From Zoogloea sp. LCSB751 (lineage in GTDB: Bacteria > Pseudomonadota > Gammaproteobacteria > Burkholderiales > Rhodocyclaceae), in assembly GCF_002028455.1 (NCBI RefSeq), contig NZ_MWUM01000023.1, forward strand, positions 1 to 64,000: DNA of 64,000 nt, written 5' to 3'. Below the pieces are notes generated by a model. That model saw only the letters and a list, made by a program, of their open reading frames with translations. It searched no databases and was not told the origin of the DNA. A program made the translations under genes and the position numbers. Within the stretch, counting starts at the first letter, position 1. Each line of letters opens with the position of its first letter. Below are positions 31,005 through 40,011 of the stretch, in pieces.

Positions 31005-31448
31005 TCATTTCAGTGGCAATTCGTGAACCGCGCTACTAAGCTGCTCGGCGCGTCGGCTATTGAGTTCCGCCATACAGGCCAGCCGCCTCATCTCGTGCGA
31101 ATTTCCGGCTCCACCGCCACTCAGTGAAGCGAAAAACCCGCATTGAACCTCCCGGTATTTGGCAAATGCCTTGTTTGCTCGAGCAAGTTTCGTTTTGGCC
31201 AGGCCAACGTATTTTCTGTCGTCATCCCACTGGCTGAGCACTCCGACGGCGTCTTGCTCGGCCCGCATCAAGGCTTTCGCACTTTCATCGGCCTTCTTCG
31301 CCAGGCAATCCCGCATTCCAGCCTGCGAGAAGGCACCACATTCCTCGCGTATGGAGCGTTCGCTCGGCACAAGGCCGGTTGGAGTCGCGAAGACAAATTG
31401 GGGCAGACAAACCGCCAAACCCAAACCGACCCATCTCATCACACACAT
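31005..31448 (-). CDS. LprI-like (DUF1311) secreted protein
   Basis: This 147-residue protein has a signal peptide (MRWVGLGLAVCLPQFVFA) and a Cys-containing helical domain: REECGAFSQAGMRDCLAKKA, REVQCGFFAS, LACMAELNSRRAEQL. This is the pattern of DUF1311/LprI proteins, some of which inhibit host lysozyme. GGGAGGG lies 7 bp before ATG 31448. It is monocistronic. Confidence 0.7.
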   Translation of the reverse strand: MCVMRWVGLGLAVCLPQFVFATPTGLVPSERSIREECGAFSQAGMRDCLAKKADESAKALMRAEQDAVGVLSQWDDDRKYVGLAKTKLARANKAFAKYREVQCGFFASLSGGGAGNSHEMRRLACMAELNSRRAEQLSSAVHELPLK

Positions 31449-31533
31449 CGCCCAGCCCTCCCCTAATCAGCGCCGTCGCATGATTAATCCTATAGGCATA
31501 ATTTTCAATACTCTCCCCTCACCGAACAAGAAC

Positions 31534-31559
31534 GCCCGGCCTCCTTGCAGAGGCCGGGC
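31534..31559 (-). terminator. Strong hairpin after phoX
   Basis: A perfect 10-bp stem (GCCCGGCCTC / GAGGCCGGGC) with a 6-nt loop begins 60 bp after the phoX stop on its strand. It lacks a clear U-run, so termination may be imperfect. Confidence 0.55.
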
Positions 31560-31618
31560 AAACAACGCACTTCGAGATACGCTCTCGCGGCCCGTGTTCA
31601 ACGAGCCCGCAGCATCAC

Positions 31619-33571
31619 TTACTTCGCCAGCTTGAACTGCTTCAACTCACCCGTCAGGTAGCCCACCGCGGCGCCGGACTTGTTCTTGTAGTTGGCCTTG
31701 ATCAGCGGATCCAGCGTGTCCTTGACGACGTTGTGGATGCTGCCCCAGTCGCCCGGGTGCTGGAAGTTGCTCATGATGTAGGTCCAGCCGTTGATCTCAT
31801 CGACGGCGTGCAGGCCGGTCGATTCGCCGCCGGCGGGGATCGACATGATGCGCGACAGCACCTTGGTGTCGATGTTGTAGGCCCACAGGAAGTTATTGAC
31901 GTGCTGGCCGCTGTCCTCGCCGATGAACAGGGTGCGCATCTTCTCCGAAAACTTCAGGTTGTCCGGGTTGGCGACCTTGTTCGGGTTGCCGGTGTTGCCC
32001 AGCGCGTCGGCGGCGATGTCTTCGCCGACCAGCAGCGCCTTGGTATCCGCCGGCATCCACTCGCTGTTGATGGCCGCGCCCTTGTCGTCCTTGATACCGC
32101 CCTTCAGGTTGAGGGCCATCACCGCACCGGCCTTGAGGGCCTTGTCGAGGGAGATGCCGTTGCCGGCGGTGTAGCCCTTGCCACCGACGACCATCGAGTC
32201 CTGGCAGTTCTGCAGCGCGGAATAGGCCACCTTGTCCTTGATGTTGACCGTCGTGCCTTCCATCTTCGTGAAGCCCATGCTGGCGCCCACGTAGGCCGCG
32301 TAGCGGTGGGTTTCCAGGAAGGCGGCGGCCTTTTCGTTGATGACCTTGATCCACTCGGTCTTGCCGTTGGAGGTCACCTTGCGGAAGGTCGCATCGGCGG
32401 GATCGGCGCTGCGCACGTCCATGATGTCGGTCGGCCGGATGCCGCCGTCCACCAGGGCCTTGATCTCGGCACTCGTCGCCGAACCCAGCTTGATCCACGA
32501 CAGCGACGCCGCGGCGGCCGCCGGATCGAGAGAGAAACCGGCACCGACCCTGGCCACGTACAGGGAACCGGCGGACAGGTCGTTTTCCTTGTCGGCAACG
32601 AACACGAAGTAACCGCTGTTGGTCGCGTCGTCGCCCATGAACACCGTGCGGCGATCCGGCATCACCTGCACCAGCTCGTGGGAGATGCGGCCCAGACAGT
32701 AGTGCTTCTTGATCGAGCCGGTGCCGTCAGTGTTGACGGTGACTTCCGGCAGGTGGCCGTAGTGATAGGGGTTGGCGGTCGCCTCGTTGCCAAACAGATT
32801 CTTGCTGAAGGCCTTGAGCTGGGCGTTGCTGGCCACGAAGGCGTCCGGCTCGTACTCCTCGCTCGACAGATGGGTGCCCCACGGCGACAGGCTGGCGCCA
32901 CAGGTGATCCACAGGCCATTGACCTTGGACGTATCGACGTTGTGGTACTTCACCAGGGACAGCTTGCCGGTGGCCGTGTCCTGGTCGAGGGTCAGCACAG
33001 CAATCGGCGACGGCAGCTTGCCGTACATGTCGGTCTTGCCGTCCTGCGCCCAGGTGGTGTACTCGAACTGCACCACGGCGAACACCGGCTTGCCCTTCAC
33101 GCCGTCGACCTTCGCACCCTCGACGGTCAGCAGCGACGTGCCGTCCGGGGAATCGGAGAAATACTGGCGCTCCTGGCCAGGCACCGTCGCATCGATGATC
33201 GGCTGGTTGTTGATGTCGTAATAGCCGCCAGCCAGGATCTTGCCGCCCTTGCCGTCGGCCACCAAGTCGCCGGTGATGAAGAAAGGCTGGTAGGCCAGCG
33301 TGAAGTCCAGCTTGCTCGAATCGGCAAAGCTCACCGACATCACGGAACCCACCGTCGTCGTGGCCATCGCAGCCGGATTGGCCAGTGTCGGCGCCGGCAT
33401 ACTGCTGAAGCTGACGCTGGAGAGCGCCACCGGCGCATCGGAACCACCGCTGCCGCCACAGCCGCCCAGGAACGCGGACGCCCCGGCGATGGCAGAGGAG
33501 AACGGCAGCAACGGGGCACCCGACATCAGCTTCAGAAGGTGGCGGCGGGACGAATCCGGCAAGGTACTCAT
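31619..33571 (-). CDS. PhoX-type (DUF839) alkaline phosphatase
   Basis: From ATG 33571 the product is about 650 residues. It begins with a Tat signal (SSRRHLLKLMSG followed by a hydrophobic stretch), so it is exported folded. The DUF839/PhoX domain fills the rest, with CGASLSPWGTHLSSEEYEPD, a PYHYGHLPEVTV segment and SGYFVFVADKENDLSAG. PhoX enzymes are calcium- and iron-dependent periplasmic phosphatases usually induced by phosphate starvation. A start at 33610 would bury the Tat signal, so 33571 is preferred. I see no obvious Pho box. Confidence 0.8.
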   Translation of the reverse strand: MSTLPDSSRRHLLKLMSGAPLLPFSSAIAGASAFLGGCGGSGGSDAPVALSSVSFSSMPAPTLANPAAMATTTVGSVMSVSFADSSKLDFTLAYQPFFITGDLVADGKGGKILAGGYYDINNQPIIDATVPGQERQYFSDSPDGTSLLTVEGAKVDGVKGKPVFAVVQFEYTTWAQDGKTDMYGKLPSPIAVLTLDQDTATGKLSLVKYHNVDTSKVNGLWITCGASLSPWGTHLSSEEYEPDAFVASNAQLKAFSKNLFGNEATANPYHYGHLPEVTVNTDGTGSIKKHYCLGRISHELVQVMPDRRTVFMGDDATNSGYFVFVADKENDLSAGSLYVARVGAGFSLDPAAAAASLSWIKLGSATSAEIKALVDGGIRPTDIMDVRSADPADATFRKVTSNGKTEWIKVINEKAAAFLETHRYAAYVGASMGFTKMEGTTVNIKDKVAYSALQNCQDSMVVGGKGYTAGNGISLDKALKAGAVMALNLKGGIKDDKGAAINSEWMPADTKALLVGEDIAADALGNTGNPNKVANPDNLKFSEKMRTLFIGEDSGQHVNNFLWAYNIDTKVLSRIMSIPAGGESTGLHAVDEINGWTYIMSNFQHPGDWGSIHNVVKDTLDPLIKANYKNKSGAAVGYLTGELKQFKLAK

Positions 33572-33724
33572 AACAGTGACGACTCCAGTGAGATTGCGTA
33601 AAGGCCGCAATCATCAGCGCCGACCGTGAAAGCTTGATGACAGCTTTCTCGCCCCGGGGGAAAGCGCGGCGTACGATACCGCCCTTCCCGCAAGCGCCCC
33701 TCCACGACCGGGCCTCTCCAGACC

Positions 33725-34165
33725 ATGCGACTGACGATCCGTGAATTCGAAGAAGGCGACCGCGACGCACTGCGCCAGATCTACACCAGCTCCCGTCGCG
33801 CCGCCTTCACGTGGCGGGACGCGGCGGCCTTCCAGCCCGTCGACTTCGACACCGACACCCAGGACGAATGCATTCTCGTCGCGCTGGCCGACGGCGTACC
33901 GGTCGGCTTCGCCTCCATCTGGGAACCCGACAGCTTTCTGCACACCCTATTCGTCCATCCGGACTTCCAGCACCGTGGCGTCGGCAAGACCCTGCTGACC
34001 CACTGCTCGGCCTATTTCACCGCCGCCACGCCAACGTTGAAATGCCTCAAGGCCAACGCCAACGCCATCGGCTTCTACATCCACCAGGGCTGGCAGGCCG
34101 TCGCCGACGGCGATTCACCGGACGGCCCTTATCTGCTGTTTGCAAGGCCTGCCGAGGGGGAATGA
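33725..34165 (+). CDS. GNAT-family N-acetyltransferase
   Basis: This 146-residue protein has the GNAT fold: IREFEEGDRDALRQIYTSS start, LHTLFVHPDFQHRGVGKTLL acetyl-CoA-binding motif A, and ANANAIGFYIHQGWQ motif B. The acceptor substrate is unknown. It stands alone between phoX and the beta-lactamase gene. Confidence 0.85.
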   Translation: MRLTIREFEEGDRDALRQIYTSSRRAAFTWRDAAAFQPVDFDTDTQDECILVALADGVPVGFASIWEPDSFLHTLFVHPDFQHRGVGKTLLTHCSAYFTAATPTLKCLKANANAIGFYIHQGWQAVADGDSPDGPYLLFARPAEGE

Positions 34166-34373
34166 ACGGAACGGCCAGACTTCCCGATAACGCCCGGCCT
34201 TTTACCTTCAGTCGAGCGGACCTTTGAGCCGCCTCGCTCGCAGCGCCTCGACCAGCCCCTCACCTCCCGGGCCATCACGACCCTTCCCAATCCGAAAAAT
34301 GTGAACTCCTCCGTAGCGGGCATACCGGATGCCGTGCGATACCTCCCCCATCGCAACGACATACCCCGATGCA

Positions 34374-35147
34374 ATGAAAGCCCTGCTGCTGATGTTCGCC
34401 CTCGCACTACCGATGCTGGCCCAGGCCGAAGACGAGGGCATCGCCAAGATCTTCCAGGCCCATGGCGTGGAGGGCACGATGGTCCTCACCGCCCTGCACG
34501 GCGGGCAGACCTACATCCATGACGACGCCCGCGCCGCCCGGCGCTATCCGCCGGCCTCCACCTTCAAGATCCTCAACACCTTGATCGCCGCCCAGGAATG
34601 GGTCGTCGCCGACCGCGACACCCCCTTCAAGTGGGACGGCGTCGAACGTGAAATTCCCGACTGGAACCGCGACCAGACCCTCGCCTCGGCCTTCAAGCTC
34701 TCCTGTGTGTGGTGCTACCAGGAGATTGCACGCAAGGTCGGCGCCGACACCTACCGGCGCTACCTCCGCCAGGCCGATTACGGCGTCCTCGCCGAGCCCT
34801 TCGACCTCACCACCTTCTGGCTGTCCGACCAGTTGCAGCTCAGCGCTCAGGAACAAATCGCCTTCCTGAAGAAGATCGTGCTGCGGCAACTGCCCTTCGG
34901 CCCCCACGCCCACCAGGTTCTGCAGGACGTGATGCTCACCGAGCAGACCGACCAGTACCGCCTCTTCGCCAAGACCGGCTGGGCCGCCCGCCGCCAACCG
35001 CAGATAGGCTGGTATGTGGGCTACGTCGAACGCCGCGGCGAAGTCTGGCTGTTCGCCACCAACCTCGACCTGCGCTCCGACAAGGACGCGCCCCTGCGCC
35101 AGGCCATCACCCGCGCCGTGCTGGCGGAAAAAGGCGCCTTCCGCTGA
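34374..35147 (+). CDS. Class D (OXA-type) beta-lactamase
   Basis: From ATG 34374 this gives 257 residues with a signal peptide (MKALLLMFALALPMLAQA). Active-site motifs are S62-T-F-K65 (PASTFKILNTL), S110-x-V112, FWL with W149 and K200-T-G202 (FAKTGW). The usual Y-G-N triad is Y-G-V (136-138) here. The enzyme acts in the periplasm on beta-lactams through a carbamylated Lys. It is in core-looking DNA without mobile elements nearby, so it is probably an intrinsic chromosomal OXA. The spectrum cannot be predicted. Confidence 0.85.
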   Translation: MKALLLMFALALPMLAQAEDEGIAKIFQAHGVEGTMVLTALHGGQTYIHDDARAARRYPPASTFKILNTLIAAQEWVVADRDTPFKWDGVEREIPDWNRDQTLASAFKLSCVWCYQEIARKVGADTYRRYLRQADYGVLAEPFDLTTFWLSDQLQLSAQEQIAFLKKIVLRQLPFGPHAHQVLQDVMLTEQTDQYRLFAKTGWAARRQPQIGWYVGYVERRGEVWLFATNLDLRSDKDAPLRQAITRAVLAEKGAFR

Positions 35148-35246
35148 GGCAGAAATTGGTTAACACTCCCCCTCGAGCACCGTTTCCGCACGAGTCCGGG
35201 GGGCGTGTTTTCATTCCCGATCGAAATTGCTCTGTAGGAACCGATA

Positions 35247-36188
35247 GTGCTACCCATCCCAATCCGCATCGAAAAGGATGCGCTACCGACCGACCTGGTC
35301 AATCGCGTCAAAGAACTCAACGGTGCCAAACCTGCTCCATTCACCTTTGCGCTGCTGACGGCCTGGATCGTCATCTTCGGATCGATCGGCCTCGCCCAAT
35401 GGATTGACACCTGGTGGGCCACACTGCTTGCGATTTTCATCGTCGCAACACGGATGAACATCCTGGGGCTATTGGTGCACGACCAAACGCACATGGCGGG
35501 CTATCGTCACAAATTCGGTGACCTCATCGTCAACCTTTTCTGCGCATACCCGCTACTCGTCTTGACGGTCGAAGGCTACGCCCAGGTCCACTTGGCCCAC
35601 CACCGCGACTATTTCAGCAAGAATGACCCGGACCACCTGAGAAAATCCGGTCCTGACTGGAGCTTCCCGAAAACCAGGCTTCAACTCCTGAAACTCGCCC
35701 TCAAAGACCTGTCGGGGCTCAACGTAATTGCCACAATACGCGGCAAACGCATCGCGGGCGGGCTGGTGACGTTCCAGCGCCGCGGCGTCAATCCGAAATG
35801 GGTGCGCCCGGTCTACCTACTCGCCATCATCGGCATCTTGGTGGCCACCGGAACCTGGAAACTGGCACTCCTGTACTGGCTGTTGCCTCTGCTCACGGTC
35901 ATGCAATTGATCGTCCGCTGGGGAGCGCTCTGCGAACACGAGTACAACCACGAAAACGGTTTTGTGACCGACACCACGCCACTGATCGAACTGCGCTGGT
36001 GGGAAAAACTGATCCTGCCCAACCTCAACTTCTCCCTGCACATCTACCACCACTACTTCCCCGGGCTCGCATTTTCCGAACTGCCCAAAGTCCATCAGAT
36101 GTTCAGAGATGCCGGCCTGGTCGACGACGGCGCCGTATTCCACGGCTACGGCGCATATCTGAAGCACTTGACGACAGCATCAGCCTGA
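35247..36188 (+). CDS. Membrane fatty acid desaturase
   Basis: This 313-residue integral-membrane di-iron enzyme has the histidine boxes HDQTH, HLAHHRDYF and HIYHHYFPGL, with an additional HEYNHENGF. Hydrophobic segments flank the boxes (LLTAWIVIFGSIGLAQW, WKLALLYWLLPLLTVMQL). It resembles bacterial fatty acid desaturases or hydroxylases. It starts with GTG 35247 preceded by TAGGAA. The exact lipid substrate is unknown. Confidence 0.8.
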   Translation: MLPIPIRIEKDALPTDLVNRVKELNGAKPAPFTFALLTAWIVIFGSIGLAQWIDTWWATLLAIFIVATRMNILGLLVHDQTHMAGYRHKFGDLIVNLFCAYPLLVLTVEGYAQVHLAHHRDYFSKNDPDHLRKSGPDWSFPKTRLQLLKLALKDLSGLNVIATIRGKRIAGGLVTFQRRGVNPKWVRPVYLLAIIGILVATGTWKLALLYWLLPLLTVMQLIVRWGALCEHEYNHENGFVTDTTPLIELRWWEKLILPNLNFSLHIYHHYFPGLAFSELPKVHQMFRDAGLVDDGAVFHGYGAYLKHLTTASA

Positions 36189-36266
36189 GCAAGCAGGACC
36201 GCCGCAGAGAAGCGCTTTCCCTAACTCAAAGAGTAGGAAACCGGCGCTTCCCGCCGGCACGATTCA

Positions 36267-36872
36267 TTAAACCAAGCCTTCCGCCTTCATCGCCGCCTGC
36301 ACTGCAGGCCGCACGCCGACGCGTTCATGGAACACGATCAGGTTCGGGTAGAGGCTGAGGTCGAAGTTGATGAACTTCATCCAGCCCAGCACGGTGAACA
36401 GGTAGCCATCGGCGACGCTGAAGTCATTGCCGAGCAGGTAGGGCTTGTCGGCGAGGTGTTCGTTCAAGTAGCCGAAGCGGCGTTCCAGGTTGAGCCTGGC
36501 GGCGGCTTTCCAGTCGTCCTTGCTAAGCGGGTAGAAGAAGGCGGTAGCGGACTTGTGAAGTTCGGTGCCGACGAAGTTGAGCCAGCCTTGCAGGCGGTAG
36601 CGTTCGAGGCTGCCGTTGGGGGGCGCGAGCTTCTTTTCTGGGACGAGGTCGGCAATGTACTGGACGATGGCCGGACCTTCGGTGAGAACGTCGCCGGAGT
36701 CGAGGACCAGCGCGGGCACGTAGCCCTTGGGATTGACTTCGAGGTAGTTGGCGCCGCTGCCGGTGACCTTGGTGGCGAGGTCGACGATTTCGGTCTCGTA
36801 CTTGAGGCCGGCTTCTTCGAGGGCGATGTGCGGGGACAGGGAACAGGCGCCGGGTTTGAAATAGAGCTTCAC
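36267..36872 (-). CDS. Glutathione S-transferase, bacterial beta class
   Basis: This 201-residue GST has an N-terminal thioredoxin-like domain starting MKLYFKPGACSLSPHIALEE, with the beta-class Cys10. The glutathione-binding VLTEGPAIVQYIA motif follows, then an all-helical C-terminal domain (about 88-201) with DFSVADGYLFTVL. It starts with GTG 36872, 5 bp after AAGGAG. It conjugates or reduces electrophiles in the cytoplasm. Confidence 0.85.
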   Translation of the reverse strand: MKLYFKPGACSLSPHIALEEAGLKYETEIVDLATKVTGSGANYLEVNPKGYVPALVLDSGDVLTEGPAIVQYIADLVPEKKLAPPNGSLERYRLQGWLNFVGTELHKSATAFFYPLSKDDWKAAARLNLERRFGYLNEHLADKPYLLGNDFSVADGYLFTVLGWMKFINFDLSLYPNLIVFHERVGVRPAVQAAMKAEGLV

Positions 36873-37185
36873 GTAGTCTCCTTGGTGCGCGCGGAGGCGC
36901 AGTTTTTGTGGTCTGGAACAGGAAGCGGCCGACGCGCTGCCCCAACGGGGGGCACTGCCGGCCGGTCGCTAAGATAGCAGCGGATCAAGACCGCCTGCTA
37001 ACGGCGCTGCTTGCTGCAGAGCAAGAACGGACGGTTCAGGAGGTCTTTTGTTGATAACCGTTCTCGTTTAGAATCTTCGCATGATGTCTGACGGTCATCG
37101 ACCGGCAAATCCATTCTGACCAGGTAAACAACCACAGCACACAAGCCAGCCCTCGCCAGCCAGTGTTTATTCAAGGAGAAACACG
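36873..37185. promoter_or_regulatory. Divergent region between GST and siderophore receptor genes with a Fur-like site
   Basis: The 313-bp gap contains a candidate Fur box at 37051-37069 (TTGATAACCGTTCTCGTTT), recognisable as diverged GATAAT-type hexamers. It lies about 120 bp before the receptor ATG. AAGGAG just before 37186 sets the start. Confidence 0.5.
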
Positions 37186-39351
37186 ATGCGGCGAATGACT
37201 CCGCTCGCGCTGGCGATGAGCATGCTTGCGCAATCCCCCTGGGCGGCGGCACAAGCGCTTCCCGATGCAGTTACGGAAAACGAGGCGACGCTGCCGGCGG
37301 TGAAGGTTGCCGCCAACGCGGAACGCCCGTCCGATGCGCCGGCCCCCTACGCCGGCGGCCAGGTGGCCAAGGGCGCCCGCCTGGGCGCGCTGGGCAATCA
37401 GGAGGTCATCGACACCCCGTTCAACATCACCGGCTATACCGCCGAGCTGATTGCGAACCAGCAGGCGCGGACGCTCTACGATCTGATGGCCAACGATCCC
37501 TCGGTGCGTTTCACGACGTCGAGCGGCCACGCTTATGAGAACTACCGGGTGCGCGGCTTCGATGTGAATTCCTCCGAACTGGCCATCAACGGCATGTTCG
37601 GGCTGGCGCCCGTGGGCCACGCGCCGCTGGAAGCCGTCGAGCGGGTGGAGGTGCTGAAGGGGCCGAGCGCACTGTTCAGCGGCATGCCGCCGGGCGGCGG
37701 GGTCGGCGGGGTGATCAACCTGGTGCCCAAGCGGGCGGCCGACGATCCCCTGACGCGCCTGTCCGTGGGCTACCAGTCCAAGGGGCAGTTCGGCACCAGC
37801 ATCGATGCGGGGCGCCGCTTCGGCGAGCGCAAGGAAGTGGGCGTGCGCATCAACGGGGCCTTCAGCGACGGCAACACCGAGCTGGACGGCCAGACCAAGA
37901 AGCGCGAGTTCCTTTCGGCAGCGGTGGATTACCGCAGCAGCGCACTGACCGCGTCCCTCGATGCGTACTACAGCAAGGAGTCGTTTGCCGGCGGAACACC
38001 GGCGATGTACTGGTTCCAGAGCACGATCCCGGTGCCGAAAGCCGCCGATCCGCACACCAACCTGTTCCGCGGTGCCAGCGGCACGCTGGAGAGCAAGGCC
38101 GTGATGGCCCGCGCCGAATACGAGTTCAATTCGCAGCTTTCCGCCTTTGCCGGCGTGGGGGTGATGAACTTCGAGTCCACGGGTTTCATCAACGGGACGC
38201 ATGCGCGCACGATCGCCGCCAACGGCAGCTTCACGGCGGCAACCAACGGCACGCGGGCCTATACGGACAGCGTGTCGGCCGAGGGCGGGCTGCGCGCACG
38301 CTTCGGCACCGGCAGCGTGGCGCACGAGCTGGTCCTGCACGCCAGCAACCTGGAGCAGGAGAGCGGCTCGGCCACCAATTCGGCAAGCGCCACGTCGAAC
38401 ATCTACAACCCGGTCACCACACTGGTGATGCCGACGCCGCCGGGCGTGGCGCCCAAGACCAGCGACACGACGCTTTCCAGCCTGGCCCTGATCGATACGC
38501 TGTCGCTGCTGGACGACCGCCTGCGGCTGACCGTGGGCCTGCGCAACCAGAGCATCAAGACCACCAACTACAACGCCACCACGGGGGCGGTGACGGCCGA
38601 GTACGACAAGAGCGTGGTCACGCCGGCGCTGGCTGCCGTCATCAAGCCCTGGGGGCCGAAGGTTTCGCTGTACGCCAACTACGTGCAGGGGCTGAGCAAG
38701 GGCGACACGGTCACCGACACGCTGGCGACCAACCGGAACTTTGTGTTCGCGCCCTACAAGACCGACCAGAAGGAGGCCGGCGTCAAATGGGAGGTCGGCA
38801 CTTTCACCAATACCGTCAGCCTGTTCGAGATCACCAAGCCGACGATGGTCGCGCTCGGCAGCAGCAGCAACCCGACCTACACCGACGACGGCGAGAAGCG
38901 GGTCCGCGGGCTGGAGTGGAATACCTTCGGTGAGCTGACGCGCACGGTCCGCCTGCTCGGCGGCGCGACCTATTCCCAGGGCGAGCAGACCAAGACCGCC
39001 TACGGCCAGTACGACGGCAACGTGGCCATCGGCACACCGCGCTGGCAAGGCAACCTGGGCGCCGAATGGGACACGCCGTGGCTCTCCGGGCTGACCCTCA
39101 GCGGCCGCGTCGTGAGCACCAGCAGCCAGTATCTCGATGCCGCCAACCGCCAGCAGATCCCCAGCTGGACGATCCTCGACGTCGGCGCCCGTTACGCCAC
39201 CCGCATGGATGGCCGCAAGGTGGTGCTGCGCGTAAACATCAACAACCTGTTCGACAAGCAGTACTGGTCGGGCAGCTTCAGCGACAGCTATTCGATAGCC
39301 ACCCTGGGCGCTCCGCGGACGATCACCGCCTCCGCGACGATGGACTTCTGA
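37186..39351 (+). CDS. TonB-dependent siderophore receptor
   Basis: This 721-residue outer-membrane receptor has a signal peptide (MRRMTPLALAMSMLAQSPWA). A plug domain (about 65-190) has PFNITGYTAELIANQQARTL, RVRGFDVNSSELAINGMFG and VEVLKGPSALFSGMPPGGGV. A beta-barrel follows, ending in the usual aromatic residue (TMDF). It should import ferric siderophores with TonB energy. Small membrane-protein genes and a PepSY gene follow in the same direction, a common iron-regulated arrangement. A Fur-like site lies upstream. Confidence 0.9.
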   Translation: MRRMTPLALAMSMLAQSPWAAAQALPDAVTENEATLPAVKVAANAERPSDAPAPYAGGQVAKGARLGALGNQEVIDTPFNITGYTAELIANQQARTLYDLMANDPSVRFTTSSGHAYENYRVRGFDVNSSELAINGMFGLAPVGHAPLEAVERVEVLKGPSALFSGMPPGGGVGGVINLVPKRAADDPLTRLSVGYQSKGQFGTSIDAGRRFGERKEVGVRINGAFSDGNTELDGQTKKREFLSAAVDYRSSALTASLDAYYSKESFAGGTPAMYWFQSTIPVPKAADPHTNLFRGASGTLESKAVMARAEYEFNSQLSAFAGVGVMNFESTGFINGTHARTIAANGSFTAATNGTRAYTDSVSAEGGLRARFGTGSVAHELVLHASNLEQESGSATNSASATSNIYNPVTTLVMPTPPGVAPKTSDTTLSSLALIDTLSLLDDRLRLTVGLRNQSIKTTNYNATTGAVTAEYDKSVVTPALAAVIKPWGPKVSLYANYVQGLSKGDTVTDTLATNRNFVFAPYKTDQKEAGVKWEVGTFTNTVSLFEITKPTMVALGSSSNPTYTDDGEKRVRGLEWNTFGELTRTVRLLGGATYSQGEQTKTAYGQYDGNVAIGTPRWQGNLGAEWDTPWLSGLTLSGRVVSTSSQYLDAANRQQIPSWTILDVGARYATRMDGRKVVLRVNINNLFDKQYWSGSFSDSYSIATLGAPRTITASATMDF

Positions 39352-39432
39352 TGGCCGCACGGCAGTTGTTCCTGGAACACGCCCGGTAAACGAACGGACC
39401 GCATCCGGTCCGAAAGGCAGGACTCCTTCGAC

Positions 39433-39705
39433 ATGAAAACATTCACCTTGATCGGCCTGGCCGCGTCGCTGCTCGGCTGCGCCGGCCTCTACCTGGCCTC
39501 CCCCAACCAGCGCCTGCTCGCCGCGCAGTGGCCGGCCCGCCCTGCGCGGGTTGCCGGCACGGCCCTGCTGGCCGCCGGCTGGCTGGGCCTGGCGCAGGAC
39601 ATGCAGACCCTCACCGCCAGCTTCGCCTTCGTGGTGGTGCTGATGCTGGCGTTTGCGCTGCTTCCGTATGTCGGCGCGTTCTTCGGCCGCGGAAAGGGGC
39701 GCTGA
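39433..39705 (+). CDS. Small membrane protein, DUF3325-like
   Basis: This 90-residue protein has three hydrophobic segments (LIGLAASLLGCAGLYLA, VAGTALLAAGWLGLAQ, FAFVVVLMLAFALLPYVGAF). DUF3325-type proteins typically sit between a TonB receptor and a PepSY protein in iron-uptake clusters. Its biochemical role is unknown. Confidence 0.65.
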   Translation: MKTFTLIGLAASLLGCAGLYLASPNQRLLAAQWPARPARVAGTALLAAGWLGLAQDMQTLTASFAFVVVLMLAFALLPYVGAFFGRGKGR

Positions 39706-39706
39706 C

Positions 39707-39997
39707 ATGGCCACCGCCAATCATTCGCCGATCCGCCGCGACTGGCTGTCCAAGACCCTGGCCGGACTGGTGCTGGGCGCCGTGCTGGGGCTCGGCGGCA
39801 GCGGCCTGTTCCTGCAGTTCAGCACCGACATGCCGCTCTCCGTGCGCGGGCAGCTGGCCATGTGGATGGTGCCCCCCATCTGGCTGGGCGTGCTGGGCGG
39901 CGTGTTCTTCTTTGCCAGCGGCCTGCGGGCCTGGCTGTGGCTGGGCGGAACGGGGGCGCTGGTATTGGGCGCCCTGTCCGCCCTGCGCCTTTCCTGA
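39707..39997 (+). CDS. Small membrane protein, DUF3649-like (iron uptake cluster)
   Basis: This 96-residue protein starts at ATG 39707 after an AAAGGGG site, 1 bp after the upstream stop. It has an N-terminal SKTLAGLVLGAVLGLGGSGL segment and two more membrane spans. The position and length fit the DUF3649 small protein that accompanies PepSY proteins. The longer reading from 39653 is rejected because it lies inside the upstream gene. Confidence 0.65.
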   Translation: MATANHSPIRRDWLSKTLAGLVLGAVLGLGGSGLFLQFSTDMPLSVRGQLAMWMVPPIWLGVLGGVFFFASGLRAWLWLGGTGALVLGALSALRLS

Positions 39998-40011
39998 CCG
40001 GACATCACACC

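Noticed and set aside
37171..39720. 849-codon minus-strand frame opposite the siderophore receptor
   Set aside because: The receptor has clear signal, plug and barrel features. The antisense frame has none.
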